NCBI RefSeq assembly: GCF_039540975.1
Contig: NZ_BAABFL010000437.1
Coordinates: 1-23,479 of the forward strand
DNA length: 23,479 nt
Reading direction: 5' to 3'
From: Kistimonas scapharcae
Lineage (GTDB): Bacteria > Pseudomonadota > Gammaproteobacteria > Pseudomonadales > Endozoicomonadaceae
Under the pieces are notes generated by a model that was given only the letters and a program-made list of their open reading frames with translations, did not search any database and had not been told where the DNA came from. This document shows positions 1-7,193 of this stretch, one piece after another. The position numbers were made by a program, and so were the translations under genes. Numbering within the stretch: the first letter of the stretch is position 1; each line of letters begins with the position of its first letter.

Positions 1-7
1 GGCTGGG

Positions 8-895
8 TTACATGGCTGCGCGAACCTGCCCCATGCCAGCAAGGCTTCTCAAGCTGGCTGAGCCACAGTGGTAATCAGGTTCTTCTTTGGGCAAATGCTC
101 TGCTAGATATAAAGGTATCTGCCCTTTTGTATTGATCTGGTTTGGGTCTGCATCATACTCTAACAATTGATTAATGACGTGGCCAATGCCGTCTATTGGT
201 GGGCTACATATCATGGCTTTGTGCAGAATACTGTCGTATTGACTATCTGAGTATTGGGATTTTGTGACTTTCATTCTGTTCAGCTCAGAGGCAATATCAA
301 ATTGACAATGTTTTTTCATGGCATATAGATAGGTTAAGGCGCTTGTAGCCAAGCTAACGCCGGGAAGTTTATTCTGTGTGTTGAATAGCAGAAACAGAGA
401 GCGTCTCTTCGTTTCAATGCCCGGGTTTGCCCCGAGCTTGAATAGTGGCTCGAATAGATCAGCCATGCCGAAAGTTGAGGCATAAACCAGCGCTGTGTCA
501 CCCTCATCATCCGCTTGATTAACGACAACTTGTGCGGCAACCGGATTTTTTTGATGCAGTGTGAACAGATCCAGCATGGCGACATTGATGTTCTGCCTAA
601 TCGTGTCGATTCTTTGATGGGTTTTATCTTCAATATGCTCATAAAGCGCTCTTGTGAGAGGCGTTTCGCCGTTTATATCAGGTTGAAAGCGGCTATCTTC
701 CGTTGGCAGGAAACACCTATAGCGTTTAGTTTCCTGGGGTATGTCGCGAGGATAAGTCTTGACGAGAATAGGGATGGACGGATCGGTGCGCTGAAGAGTT
801 CTCCCTTGCGATACAGCGGTTACAGGAAGTAAAGGCTCTCCTGATGTGCTAATACTGGGAAGGCTGGCTTGACCGGTTTTTTCGGGTTGTTTCAT
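8..895 (-). CDS. Ankyrin-repeat protein
   Basis: The 295-residue product contains three ankyrin-like units. Segments read DINGETPLTRAL (about residues 73-84), DDEGDTALVYAS followed by LFKLGANP (about 128-157), and a C-terminal unit with LLEYDADPNQINTKGQIPLYLAEHL-type sequence (about 243-270). Ankyrin repeats mediate protein-protein contacts; in host-associated bacteria such proteins are often secreted effectors, which here is inference only. No signal peptide or membrane segment is visible. The start is the ATG at 895, preceded by AGAAGAG. The gene is divergent from the SDR gene, with a perfect 9-bp inverted repeat in the shared spacer. The stop codon lies at the very left edge, so the gene appears complete. 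Its partner and target are unknown. Confidence 0.75.
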   Translation of the reverse strand: MKQPEKTGQASLPSISTSGEPLLPVTAVSQGRTLQRTDPSIPILVKTYPRDIPQETKRYRCFLPTEDSRFQPDINGETPLTRALYEHIEDKTHQRIDTIRQNINVAMLDLFTLHQKNPVAAQVVVNQADDEGDTALVYASTFGMADLFEPLFKLGANPGIETKRRSLFLLFNTQNKLPGVSLATSALTYLYAMKKHCQFDIASELNRMKVTKSQYSDSQYDSILHKAMICSPPIDGIGHVINQLLEYDADPNQINTKGQIPLYLAEHLPKEEPDYHCGSASLRSLAGMGQVRAAM

Positions 896-970
896 AACTC
901 TTCTGTCTTGATCTGTACTATTAACGTATTGGTTATAAGACCGAACAGGGCGAAAACAGTTTGTGACTTT

Positions 971-993
971 CGGTTGGTTCCGGTAACCAACCG
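971..993. promoter_or_regulatory. Perfect 9-bp inverted repeat between divergent genes
   Basis: CGGTTGGTT and AACCAACCG are separated by 5 bases in the spacer between the ankyrin gene and the SDR gene. There is no T-run on either side, so a protein-binding dyad is more likely than a terminator. The binding protein is unknown. Confidence 0.35.
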
Positions 994-1115
994 CTTAGTG
1001 TTTCTGATAGTCTGGGATAAGTTTTTGTGTGATTTATGTTTGTGCGGCCAGTCTATCGGACTCCCGCCATAAGGCACGCACATGATCAGGATACAGGCCT
1101 AAGAGGATTGGATTC

Positions 1116-1781
1116 ATGAACAGAACGGTTGTCATCACCGGAGCAAACCGGGGAATCGGTCTTGAATTGACTCGCCATTACGTGGCACAGGGCGATCAGG
1201 TTATTTGTGTTTGCCGGCGTAGTTCTGCCGAACTGGAGTCGATTGCCCATCAGGTCATCAGTGGTATTGATGTGTCCGAGGCGGCCGATGTCTCACGTTT
1301 GGCCGATGAGATCGGTGATCAAACGATTGATATATTGATCAATAATGCCGGGATATTCACATCGGAATCACTTGAGAATATGGATTTTGGCGAGGTAAAG
1401 CGGCAGTTCAACGTTAATACCCTGGCGCCGCTGCGGATCACCTGGCAGCTGCTGGGTAACCTGACGTCAGGCAGCAAGGTGATCATGATCACCAGTCGGA
1501 TGGGTTCCATGGGGGACAACAGTTCTGGGGGCTATTACGGTTACCGTGCCTCCAAGGCTGCGCTGAATGCTATCGGGGTATCCCTGGCCCATGACCTGGC
1601 GCCACAGGGGATTTCTGTTGCATTGCTGCATCCCGGTTTTGTTCAGACCCGCATGGTGAAATTTTCGGGCGATGTGACGCCGGAAGAGGCCGCTGCCGGG
1701 TTGGCTCAACGTATAGAGGAACTGACGTCTGAAACCAGCGGCTGTTTCCGCCACGCAAATGGTGATGCGTTGCCATGGTGA
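1116..1781 (+). CDS. Short-chain dehydrogenase/reductase (SDR) family oxidoreductase
   Basis: The 221-residue product is a classical SDR. It has the NAD(P)-binding TGANRGIG at residues 8-15, NNAG at 76-79, a catalytic Ser in the ITS motif near 127, YRASK (Tyr143, Lys147) as the active-site pair, and the PG turn at 173-174. The length is at the short end of the family, like C-factor/SniffeR-type carbonyl reductases. The substrate cannot be told from sequence. The ATG at 1116 follows an AGAGGA Shine-Dalgarno. The gene stands alone, divergent from the ankyrin gene and closed by a rho-independent terminator about 100 bases downstream. Confidence 0.9.
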   Translation: MNRTVVITGANRGIGLELTRHYVAQGDQVICVCRRSSAELESIAHQVISGIDVSEAADVSRLADEIGDQTIDILINNAGIFTSESLENMDFGEVKRQFNVNTLAPLRITWQLLGNLTSGSKVIMITSRMGSMGDNSSGGYYGYRASKAALNAIGVSLAHDLAPQGISVALLHPGFVQTRMVKFSGDVTPEEAAAGLAQRIEELTSETSGCFRHANGDALPW

Positions 1782-1876
1782 CTATATATTCCGTTCAGCG
1801 AGAGTTCAGGTTGTACCTGATAGGATGAAACGGCAAATGCGACATGTCCCCCGACAGGCATTGTAAACCCCCTTCA

Positions 1877-1902
1877 CGCCTCTGCCCGGAGGCGTTTTTT
1901 TT
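1877..1902 (+). terminator. Rho-independent terminator after the SDR gene
   Basis: A perfect 6-bp GC-rich stem (CGCCTC/GAGGCG, 6-base loop) is followed directly by eight T residues. Confidence 0.85.
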
Positions 1903-2025
1903 AATCTCATGGATTTGTGCGCTTTCAATATTGTTCGTGATAGGCTTGGCGTTGCTTCTTAAATAACAGATATATATGCCTGTTTGTGCTTTAAGTCTAT
2001 GGCATATTCGCTATTGTTTTTTTGT

Positions 2026-2625
2026 TTAGGGGGTATTATTTGATCTTTCTTCAACGCTGCTAATTATTTCGTCAAAACGCTCATTAACATACCGGTTCAT
2101 TGATGAATTTATCAGTTTCAGCTGTGTCATTCCTTTATGCGTTATGGTCATTTCGTCAACGCTGGTCTCATTCCATAAGAGTAAGCATGCATTATAACCA
2201 CCTAAAGAAAATCCAGTCACTGGAACACAGAACATAATTATTCCGATGTCCATTGTTGTTACTATCAAGCAGGCAAGCATTTGACAGGGGGATGTTATAC
2301 AACATGTCTTCAAGGAATCCTCACAGCAGTGAGTGAAATATATACAGGCTACTTCTAATGACAGCACCAGAGCGCACACTATACCATGGATAGTGCCAAA
2401 TACAGTGCCTGCCACGAAGACTGGTACAGTAGCCACAACCCTGCAAACGAAAAGACACAAGGCCTTGCAATCTCTGTTGTGATGTTCCGTCTGTGGTTGC
2501 TCGAGGTTCTGGGACTCAGTTTGTTCAACTGGGATACCGGCGAACCGGGTTGTACCTTGCTGAGGGGGACGTAGCTCATGAGGCTCTGAGCTACTGGGGG
2601 TTAGCCATTCGATATTGCGATGCAT
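2026..2625 (-). CDS. Cys-rich transmembrane protein, paralogue 1 (no PPxY)
   Basis: This 199-residue protein is not a family I can name. It is a clear paralogue of the two proteins encoded downstream at 4207-5013 and 5280-5855. Shared features are a hydrophobic segment with FVAGTVFGTIHGIVCAL (about residues 70-86), a Cys cluster (HCC...CC...C around 98-113), a second hydrophobic stretch, and a GGYNACLLLWNE signature near 142-153. It lacks the PPxY-rich N-terminus of the others (only RPPQQG) and has instead a longer hydrophilic C-terminal tail of about 45 residues. The start is the ATG at 2625, with AGAGG 11 bases upstream. A stress-sigma-like promoter lies about 90-115 bases before the start. 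Confidence 0.65.
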   Translation of the reverse strand: MHRNIEWLTPSSSEPHELRPPQQGTTRFAGIPVEQTESQNLEQPQTEHHNRDCKALCLFVCRVVATVPVFVAGTVFGTIHGIVCALVLSLEVACIYFTHCCEDSLKTCCITSPCQMLACLIVTTMDIGIIMFCVPVTGFSLGGYNACLLLWNETSVDEMTITHKGMTQLKLINSSMNRYVNERFDEIISSVEERSNNTP

Positions 2626-2710
2626 AATATAACAAACCTCTGAATGTGAGTGCTTGGATTCAGTCGGAAATTGTTATTCTTTGATGAAAAGAAATATTTA
2701 TTAGATACAC

Positions 2711-2741
2711 GTTTGGACAAAAGCTGTCTGGAAAAAGTTCG
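2711..2741 (-). promoter_or_regulatory. Sigma-E-like promoter of Cys-rich paralogue 1
   Basis: On the minus strand CGAACTT (2741-2735) is followed after 17 bases by TCCAAAC (2717-2711). This resembles the GGAACTT-N16-TCCA promoters of the two paralogues and the RpoE consensus, with one -35 mismatch and one extra spacer base. It sits at a comparable distance from the start codon. Confidence 0.5.
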
Positions 2742-3090
2742 ACAGGCCGTATTGAAAGACTATTAAAGTCATTATCACTTTCCATAAAATACAGCGTGTT
2801 TAAGTCAAACGTACGATGTGTATTTAATCGATGGTTGAGCATGTATTGTTTGCGGTAATTATCAAACATTATATTATTACTGCTAATAAAGACTGGTTAA
2901 TGGAAAAATAGTTCTCTAACGGCATTGGTTTTTGGGGAAATAGATATGGCTTTATTGCAGCTTTTCGTGGATAGAAGAAAAACTGATATTGTTATCAGAT
3001 ACCCTATAACGACTGGGTTCTTTTTATTCTCATACCGAATAGAAAATATCAAAGCTTTAAGCCTGTCTGGTGCAGGCTTTCTTCTTAGTG
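2742..3090. other. Gene-poor AT-rich spacer before the IS630 element
   Basis: I see no convincing gene here. Short open frames exist (for example 2660-2869 on minus and from 2925 on plus) but have no family resemblance or good ribosome binding site. A 7-bp hairpin AAGCCTG/CAGGCTT with TCTTCTT after it (3059-3086) may be a leftover plus-strand terminator. Confidence 0.4.
3059..3086 (+). terminator. Possible weak terminator hairpin
   Basis: A 7-bp perfect stem (AAGCCTG/CAGGCTT, 7-base loop) is followed by a broken T-rich tract. No complete plus-strand gene precedes it, so it may be a relic of sequence lost during IS insertion. Confidence 0.3.
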
Positions 3091-3106
3091 TAAGACATCT
3101 AAGTAA

Positions 3107-3718
3107 TCAGACAAAATTAATCTCATATTTGGTACCGTAGTCATTCAGTACTCGTATCACTTCCTCTTTCAGAGAATCAAAGTCAACATAGGCTGACAAA
3201 TTTACCCAGTAATACTTAACCATTCTCCATAGTATTTCGATCAGGTTGAGCTCTGGTGAATACGTTGGCAGCCTGACAATATGCACATTCTTCTCCAGCC
3301 ACTTATCCTGCGCCTCCCGGAATAACCGGCTGGTATGCATGGAAGCGTTATCAATGACAATAACGCGTGGTTTGTCGTCATCTGTCTGTTGAATAAAATC
3401 ATCGAAGGCTGCGATGACGACCTCACTGGTCACCTTCCCTTCTGTGGCAGAGTAATGCAGCTCACCACGTTGACTCAGGAAACCCAGCACATTCAACCGC
3501 CGGGAATGTTGTGAAGGAATAGCCAGTGTTTCGCTGATCTCCTGCCACGCATAAGGCACATTAGGGATCAGGCTGAATCCGGATTCATCAAAATAATACA
3601 GAGAACACTGGTCTTTCGATTCTGCGTCAAGAAACGCCTTAAGAATGGCATATCTCTGCTCAAATGCCTTCTGGTCGCGTTTGTGTTTGCAGGAGCGACG
3701 GCATCGCTTATACGTCAA
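3107..3718 (-). CDS. IS630 transposase, catalytic (DDE) part
   Basis: This is the C-terminal portion of an IS630/Tc1-mariner-type transposase. The acidic triad is visible: YYFDESGF (Asp), VIDNASMH (Asp) and SPELNLIEILW (Glu). The frame has no convincing start of its own (a TTG is the first possible). It continues the HTH ORF in the +1 frame, across a run of eight A residues (3725-3732 on the coding strand). Reading with seven A would give one continuous protein of about 335 residues, the usual family length. Either one base was gained in the homopolymer, inactivating the gene, or expression relies on slippage. Confidence 0.85.
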   Translation of the reverse strand: MTYKRCRRSCKHKRDQKAFEQRYAILKAFLDAESKDQCSLYYFDESGFSLIPNVPYAWQEISETLAIPSQHSRRLNVLGFLSQRGELHYSATEGKVTSEVVIAAFDDFIQQTDDDKPRVIVIDNASMHTSRLFREAQDKWLEKNVHIVRLPTYSPELNLIEILWRMVKYYWVNLSAYVDFDSLKEEVIRVLNDYGTKYEINFV

Positions 3719-4112
3719 ATTCAGTTTTTTTTAGCGTGCGCGTCACCGTTCGCAATGAGAAGCTCTTACCGGTTTCTGAAGCCAGTCGGGCACTGGCGAC
3801 TTTGATCTGGCGGGGTTCGTCTTTTACCAGTTCTGCCAGCCTTTTCACATCAACCGGGACCAGTATGCAAGGGCGACCGGGTCTGTGACGCTGAAGGAGG
3901 CCCGGAACCCCCTTCAATTCCCAAAGCTGTAACCAGGTGCAGACAGTATTCCTGTCAACGTTGAAGAGTCGGCTGATATCGTTAACCGCAAAACCTTCCA
4001 GACTGCTCAGAATGGCATGAGCCCTTCTTCTGACCTGGTGTTTCGGATGATTTCTGTACAGTTCGTTAAGGTTGGCTCTCTCAACATCAGAGACTGGCTG
4101 AACAAATTTCAT
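3708..4112 (-). CDS. IS630 transposase, N-terminal DNA-binding part
   Basis: The 134-residue product has the paired helix-turn-helix region of IS630 transposases. HQVRRRAHAILSSLEGF and DISRLFNVDRNTVCTWLQLW (about residues 24-63) form the first HTH, followed by the GRPG linker near 78-82 and a second HTH with TVTRTLKK. It ends 11 residues after the A8 run and overlaps the catalytic ORF. The start is the ATG at 4112, about 35 bases inside the proposed element end. Confidence 0.85.
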   Translation of the reverse strand: MKFVQPVSDVERANLNELYRNHPKHQVRRRAHAILSSLEGFAVNDISRLFNVDRNTVCTWLQLWELKGVPGLLQRHRPGRPCILVPVDVKRLAELVKDEPRQIKVASARLASETGKSFSLRTVTRTLKKTEFDV

Positions 4113-4206
4113 CTTAACTGAAACTTCCTGAAAATTATCAGGTCATATAATACGCAAACAGTAGATGTACCTTGGTGCAATTTGTCCTTATAAAATGACA
4201 GAATAT

Positions 4207-5013
4207 TTATGGCCGGGTACATACAACAGTCGGCAGAGGAAGGAGTGGTATAGAGATTCCTGGGTGATAGTAGAAAATACCCTCATCATTCCACAGGGAG
4301 TTACAAAAAAGGTAACCAGTGAGTATCGCCCCTTCATAAATACAGAGATATCCAAAGCTGACTGAAAACAATGCCGTCATCAATACGATGCACGGACAAC
4401 ATAGATACCTGCAGCAGGGGCCACAACAGTCGGGGTCACAGAAAATTTGATAACCGGCATACGCGCCGGCAATAAGACCACAAACCAGACCATAGATTGC
4501 CCCGAATGCTGTCCCGATGATAAATACGATGGGGGTGATAATAACTTTCAGTACAATGCAGCAGCAATCTGCTGCGTGCATCCCACCCGCCCCCGGTGGT
4601 GGTTGATTCACATAGTTAACTGGAGGAGCATGTCTGGCTTGACGTGCCGCTATATGACGACGATCCACTGGTAGCTCTCGCCTGTACTCGGGAGGTGGAT
4701 TTGCTTGTCTATACCCGTGTGGATCTTTTTCACTATAAGCGGGTGGCTGCGGTGCGAGGGACGGCGGTGCTGGATTCCTCCGTATATCTTCTCGTAACGC
4801 GTTTGGTATCGAGGGGAGTGACCGATAAGGATAAGCGGGTGGCGGCTCATCCGGCGTGTTAGGATTTTGAGGGGGGGCAGATTCAGGTTGTCCTTCATTT
4901 GGAGGAGCATAAGGGGGCGGTGGCTCGTCAGGAGTCTGCCTGGCACCAGAACGAGGTATTCCTCCAGCAGGAGGGGTATAAGGAGCATGTGATCCCACGG
5001 GTCTGTTGTTCAT
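4207..5013 (-). CDS. PPxY-rich Cys-rich transmembrane protein, paralogue 2
   Basis: This 268-residue protein has a Pro-rich, hydrophilic N-terminal half with four PPxY motifs (PPPY about 32-35, PPAY 58-61 and 90-93, PPEY 107-110). A Cys-rich hydrophobic domain follows: a DCCC cluster, then VFIIGTAFGAIYGLVCGL (about 163-180), a second cluster FCDPDCCGPCC...CCPC (about 191-208), another hydrophobic stretch and GYLFCNSLWNDEG. PPxY peptides are the ligands of eukaryotic WW domains such as those of Nedd4 ubiquitin ligases; a host-directed role is inference. I chose the ATG at 5013 rather than the GTG at 5055 because GGAG lies 6 bases before it, the same arrangement as in paralogue 3. The family is not one I can name. 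Confidence 0.75.
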   Translation of the reverse strand: MNNRPVGSHAPYTPPAGGIPRSGARQTPDEPPPPYAPPNEGQPESAPPQNPNTPDEPPPAYPYRSLPSIPNALREDIRRNPAPPSLAPQPPAYSEKDPHGYRQANPPPEYRRELPVDRRHIAARQARHAPPVNYVNQPPPGAGGMHAADCCCIVLKVIITPIVFIIGTAFGAIYGLVCGLIAGAYAGYQIFCDPDCCGPCCRYLCCPCIVLMTALFSVSFGYLCIYEGAILTGYLFCNSLWNDEGIFYYHPGISIPLLPLPTVVCTRP

Positions 5014-5099
5014 TGGCACCTCCATCCGTGACTCGGTAGTGCGGGGCTCACCCACCTATGCCAGCCACCCAATGTTAAATGTCGAATAGATTCTTGCGT

Positions 5100-5129
5100 G
5101 TATGGACTCTCCTCTGGCTGTTAAGTTCC
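5100..5129 (-). promoter_or_regulatory. Sigma-E-like promoter of Cys-rich paralogue 2
   Basis: On the minus strand GGAACTT (5129-5123) is separated by exactly 16 bases from TCCATAC (5106-5100). The -35 matches the RpoE-type consensus. The surrounding 16 bases TCAATGGGAACTTAAC (5135-5120) are identical to those before paralogue 3, and both lie about 105 bases before the chosen start codon. Confidence 0.7.
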
Positions 5130-5279
5130 CATTGAAGCAATAGATATTTGATACGTATGATCTGAGAGTATTTTTAATTAAAAAGCGCACGCTGTTTCCT
5201 GGGAATTAGGTGCACTGTCTGTAGCGTATCATCAATAGCTTCGTTGGTTGTCTGGGGGAATAACGTACGTGATGCATCA

Positions 5280-5855
5280 TTATTGTCTATTTAGTCGTTG
5301 TTCCATTTCATCAGGGTGCCATAAGCAATAATAGCAACACAGATACCCGCCAGACACTAACCCTCCAACGGCGAAAACACAGCCTACTATTGCTCCTCTG
5401 ATGGTGGCTGACATAATGACCAATGGTAGACAGGTCAGCGTGCAACAAAGGGTGCATTCATTATCCAAGCAATGTTCAAATGCAGAACCAAAGCCAGCAA
5501 TGAATCCTCCAATCAAGCCAACGATGGCACCAAATCCTGTTCCGAGTACAAACACCAAGGGAGTGATGGCAACTTTTAGTGCAAAGCAACAATAGTCACA
5601 CAGATGACGTGCTTCTGGTTGTTGTGCACCGTATGCCGGAGGAGGTATTTGTTGAGGTTGGGGAGCATGGGCGCTTACAGAGTGTCCGTTGTAGGCTGGC
5701 GGTGGCTCATCTGGATGCTGCTTAGGAGGTAGTGGAGATCCCTCTCCGGAATAAGCCGGTGGTGAGGGGAAAGTCTGGCGACTTAGGACGGGATCGCTTT
5801 CCCTTTCCCTATAGGGGGGAGGTGATTCAGGGCGCATAAAAGCATTTTTTTCCAT
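5280..5855 (-). CDS. PPxY-rich Cys-rich transmembrane protein, paralogue 3
   Basis: This 191-residue protein is built like paralogue 2. Four PPxY motifs (PPPY about 13-16, PPAY 32-35, 53-56 and 72-75) lie in the first 80 residues. A C-terminal domain follows with CDYCC, LVFVLGTGFGAIVGLIGGF (about 100-118), a Cys cluster around 129-142, a second hydrophobic stretch and GGYLCCYYCLWHPDE. The ATG at 5855 has GGAG 6 bases upstream; an in-frame ATG at 5867 lacks a ribosome binding site and contributes that GGAG. The gene has its own stress-type promoter, so it need not be co-transcribed with paralogue 2. No family name can be given; surface or secreted location is inferred. Confidence 0.75.
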   Translation of the reverse strand: MEKNAFMRPESPPPYRERESDPVLSRQTFPSPPAYSGEGSPLPPKQHPDEPPPAYNGHSVSAHAPQPQQIPPPAYGAQQPEARHLCDYCCFALKVAITPLVFVLGTGFGAIVGLIGGFIAGFGSAFEHCLDNECTLCCTLTCLPLVIMSATIRGAIVGCVFAVGGLVSGGYLCCYYCLWHPDEMEQRLNRQ

Positions 5856-5938
5856 TTTCATCTCCATAGGTGACTGTCTGTTGGCCGATGCGGCACGGGT
5901 TGGTAATCAGCCATATTATGTGCTGATCGGATTACGCA

Positions 5939-5968
5939 TCTTGGATGCTCCGTTGTCCGTTAAGTTCC
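5939..5968 (-). promoter_or_regulatory. Sigma-E-like promoter of Cys-rich paralogue 3
   Basis: On the minus strand GGAACTT (5968-5962), a 16-base spacer and TCCAAGA (5945-5939) match the RpoE-type promoter pattern. The 16-bp block around the -35 (5974-5959) is identical to that of paralogue 2. Confidence 0.7.
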
Positions 5969-6116
5969 CATTGAGCCGTTCCGTGTAGGTTCCCCTGGGC
6001 CTTATGATTGGCCACCTATACAACACCGTCACCTCATGATGGTTAGCGACATTGTAATAACCGACTGATTTCCGGATAGTTAGCTATTTCGCTGACAGCC
6101 AAGGGGCCTGCTATTT

Positions 6117-7193
6117 ATGCATACAGTTGGTCGTATGATGCGTTTTCTCAACCTGCAGCTGCTCAGACTGAGCTGGCTGGCGTTGATCGTCGTCTTGCTG
6201 GTGCACTTTTTCCTGTCCTGGGGGTTGCTGGCGCTGGCCGGTGAATATGCGCTGGTACAGCCGGATGTGTTTTTTTACTTTTACCTAGTAACCGCCAGTA
6301 CGGTTGGCTATGGGGATTTTTCCCCGGTGACCTTAACGGGGCGTGTACTGGCGAGTATCCTGCTGGTGCCGGGGGGCGTGGTTCTGTTTGCCGGCTTTAT
6401 CGGTAAGCTGACGTCGGTTGTTGTTAATTACTGGAGAAAAAACGTGAAGGGGAGAGCCGATTTCAGCGGGCAGCTGAAGGGACATATCGTGATTCTTGGC
6501 TGGCACCATGAGCGCACCCGGCGCATGCTGGAGCTGATCTTCGGTGATCGTAAGCGGCAGAAGCGTGATGTGGTTCTGTGTGCAGCCGATGATATGGAAA
6601 ACCCCATGCCGGGCCAGGTACATTTTGTCCGCTCCGAGAGCCTGACTTCCGAGGACTGCTTTACCCGTTCGGCGCTGAGTGATGCTGACCGTGTCATTAT
6701 CTACGGCATGAATGATGACAATACACTAACGGTGTCGTTAGCTGTCACCGGTTATGGTACCCCGGCGCATGTGGTCAGCCATTTTGAAAGCAGGGAAATG
6801 GCGGACCTGCTTTCTGTGCATGCCCCCCAGGTGGAAACCCATGCCAATATCTCCATCGAGATGCTGGTGCGTTCCTCTCAGGATCCCGGTTCTTCTCGTG
6901 TGCAGAATCAGTTGCTCAATACCCTCTCCGGGCCGACCCAGTACAGCATGACGGTGCCGCCGTCATTTGTTGCCTGCCGTTTCAGTACCTTGCTGCAGTG
7001 GTTCAAGCAGCAGCATGATGCGTTGCTCTTTGGGGTTGCCAATAGCGCGACAGGGGATGACCTGGTGTTGAACCCGGATGCGGACTACCCGGTAACACCG
7101 GGGCAGATTCTTTATTTCATGGCAGGGCAGCGGCTGCATGCGGGTGAAATTGACTGGAACCGTATTGTCGATGCCAGTGCAGAGCTAGCCTAA
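6117..7193 (+). CDS. Two-TM potassium channel with RCK/TrkA-N-type domain
   Basis: The 358-residue product has TM1 (about 17-41), a pore loop with the K+ selectivity filter TVGYGD at 62-67, TM2 (about 77-103) and a cytoplasmic domain from about 122. The first strand of that domain reads KGHIVILGWH where RCK/TrkA-N domains usually have GxGxxG, so nucleotide binding may be altered. The layout fits a tetrameric K+ channel of the inner membrane. The ATG at 6117 is preceded by AAGGGG; in-frame ATGs at 6135 and 6138 are alternatives. Its stop overlaps that of the convergent kinase gene. The conducted ion follows from the filter; the gating ligand is unknown. Confidence 0.88.
   Translation: MHTVGRMMRFLNLQLLRLSWLALIVVLLVHFFLSWGLLALAGEYALVQPDVFFYFYLVTASTVGYGDFSPVTLTGRVLASILLVPGGVVLFAGFIGKLTSVVVNYWRKNVKGRADFSGQLKGHIVILGWHHERTRRMLELIFGDRKRQKRDVVLCAADDMENPMPGQVHFVRSESLTSEDCFTRSALSDADRVIIYGMNDDNTLTVSLAVTGYGTPAHVVSHFESREMADLLSVHAPQVETHANISIEMLVRSSQDPGSSRVQNQLLNTLSGPTQYSMTVPPSFVACRFSTLLQWFKQQHDALLFGVANSATGDDLVLNPDADYPVTPGQILYFMAGQRLHAGEIDWNRIVDASAELA

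Larger units (their letters stand above)
3091..4147 (-). mobile_element. IS630-family insertion sequence
   Basis: The element holds an HTH ORF and a DDE ORF in IS630 order. I place the ends at TA dinucleotides (3091-3092 and 4146-4147), the usual IS630 target. Inward from these, an imperfect 18-bp terminal inverted repeat matches at 10 positions (pattern GAC.T...A.T..TCAG). Boundaries are tentative; comparison with another copy would fix them. The element separates Cys-rich paralogue 1 from paralogues 2 and 3. Confidence 0.75.

Noticed and set aside
2660..2869. 69-residue minus-strand ORF
   Set aside because: It covers the sigma-E-like promoter of Cys-rich paralogue 1 and has no family resemblance or ribosome binding site.
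2925..3140. 71-residue plus-strand ORF
   Set aside because: It runs into the IS630 end and shows no conserved features; probably chance.
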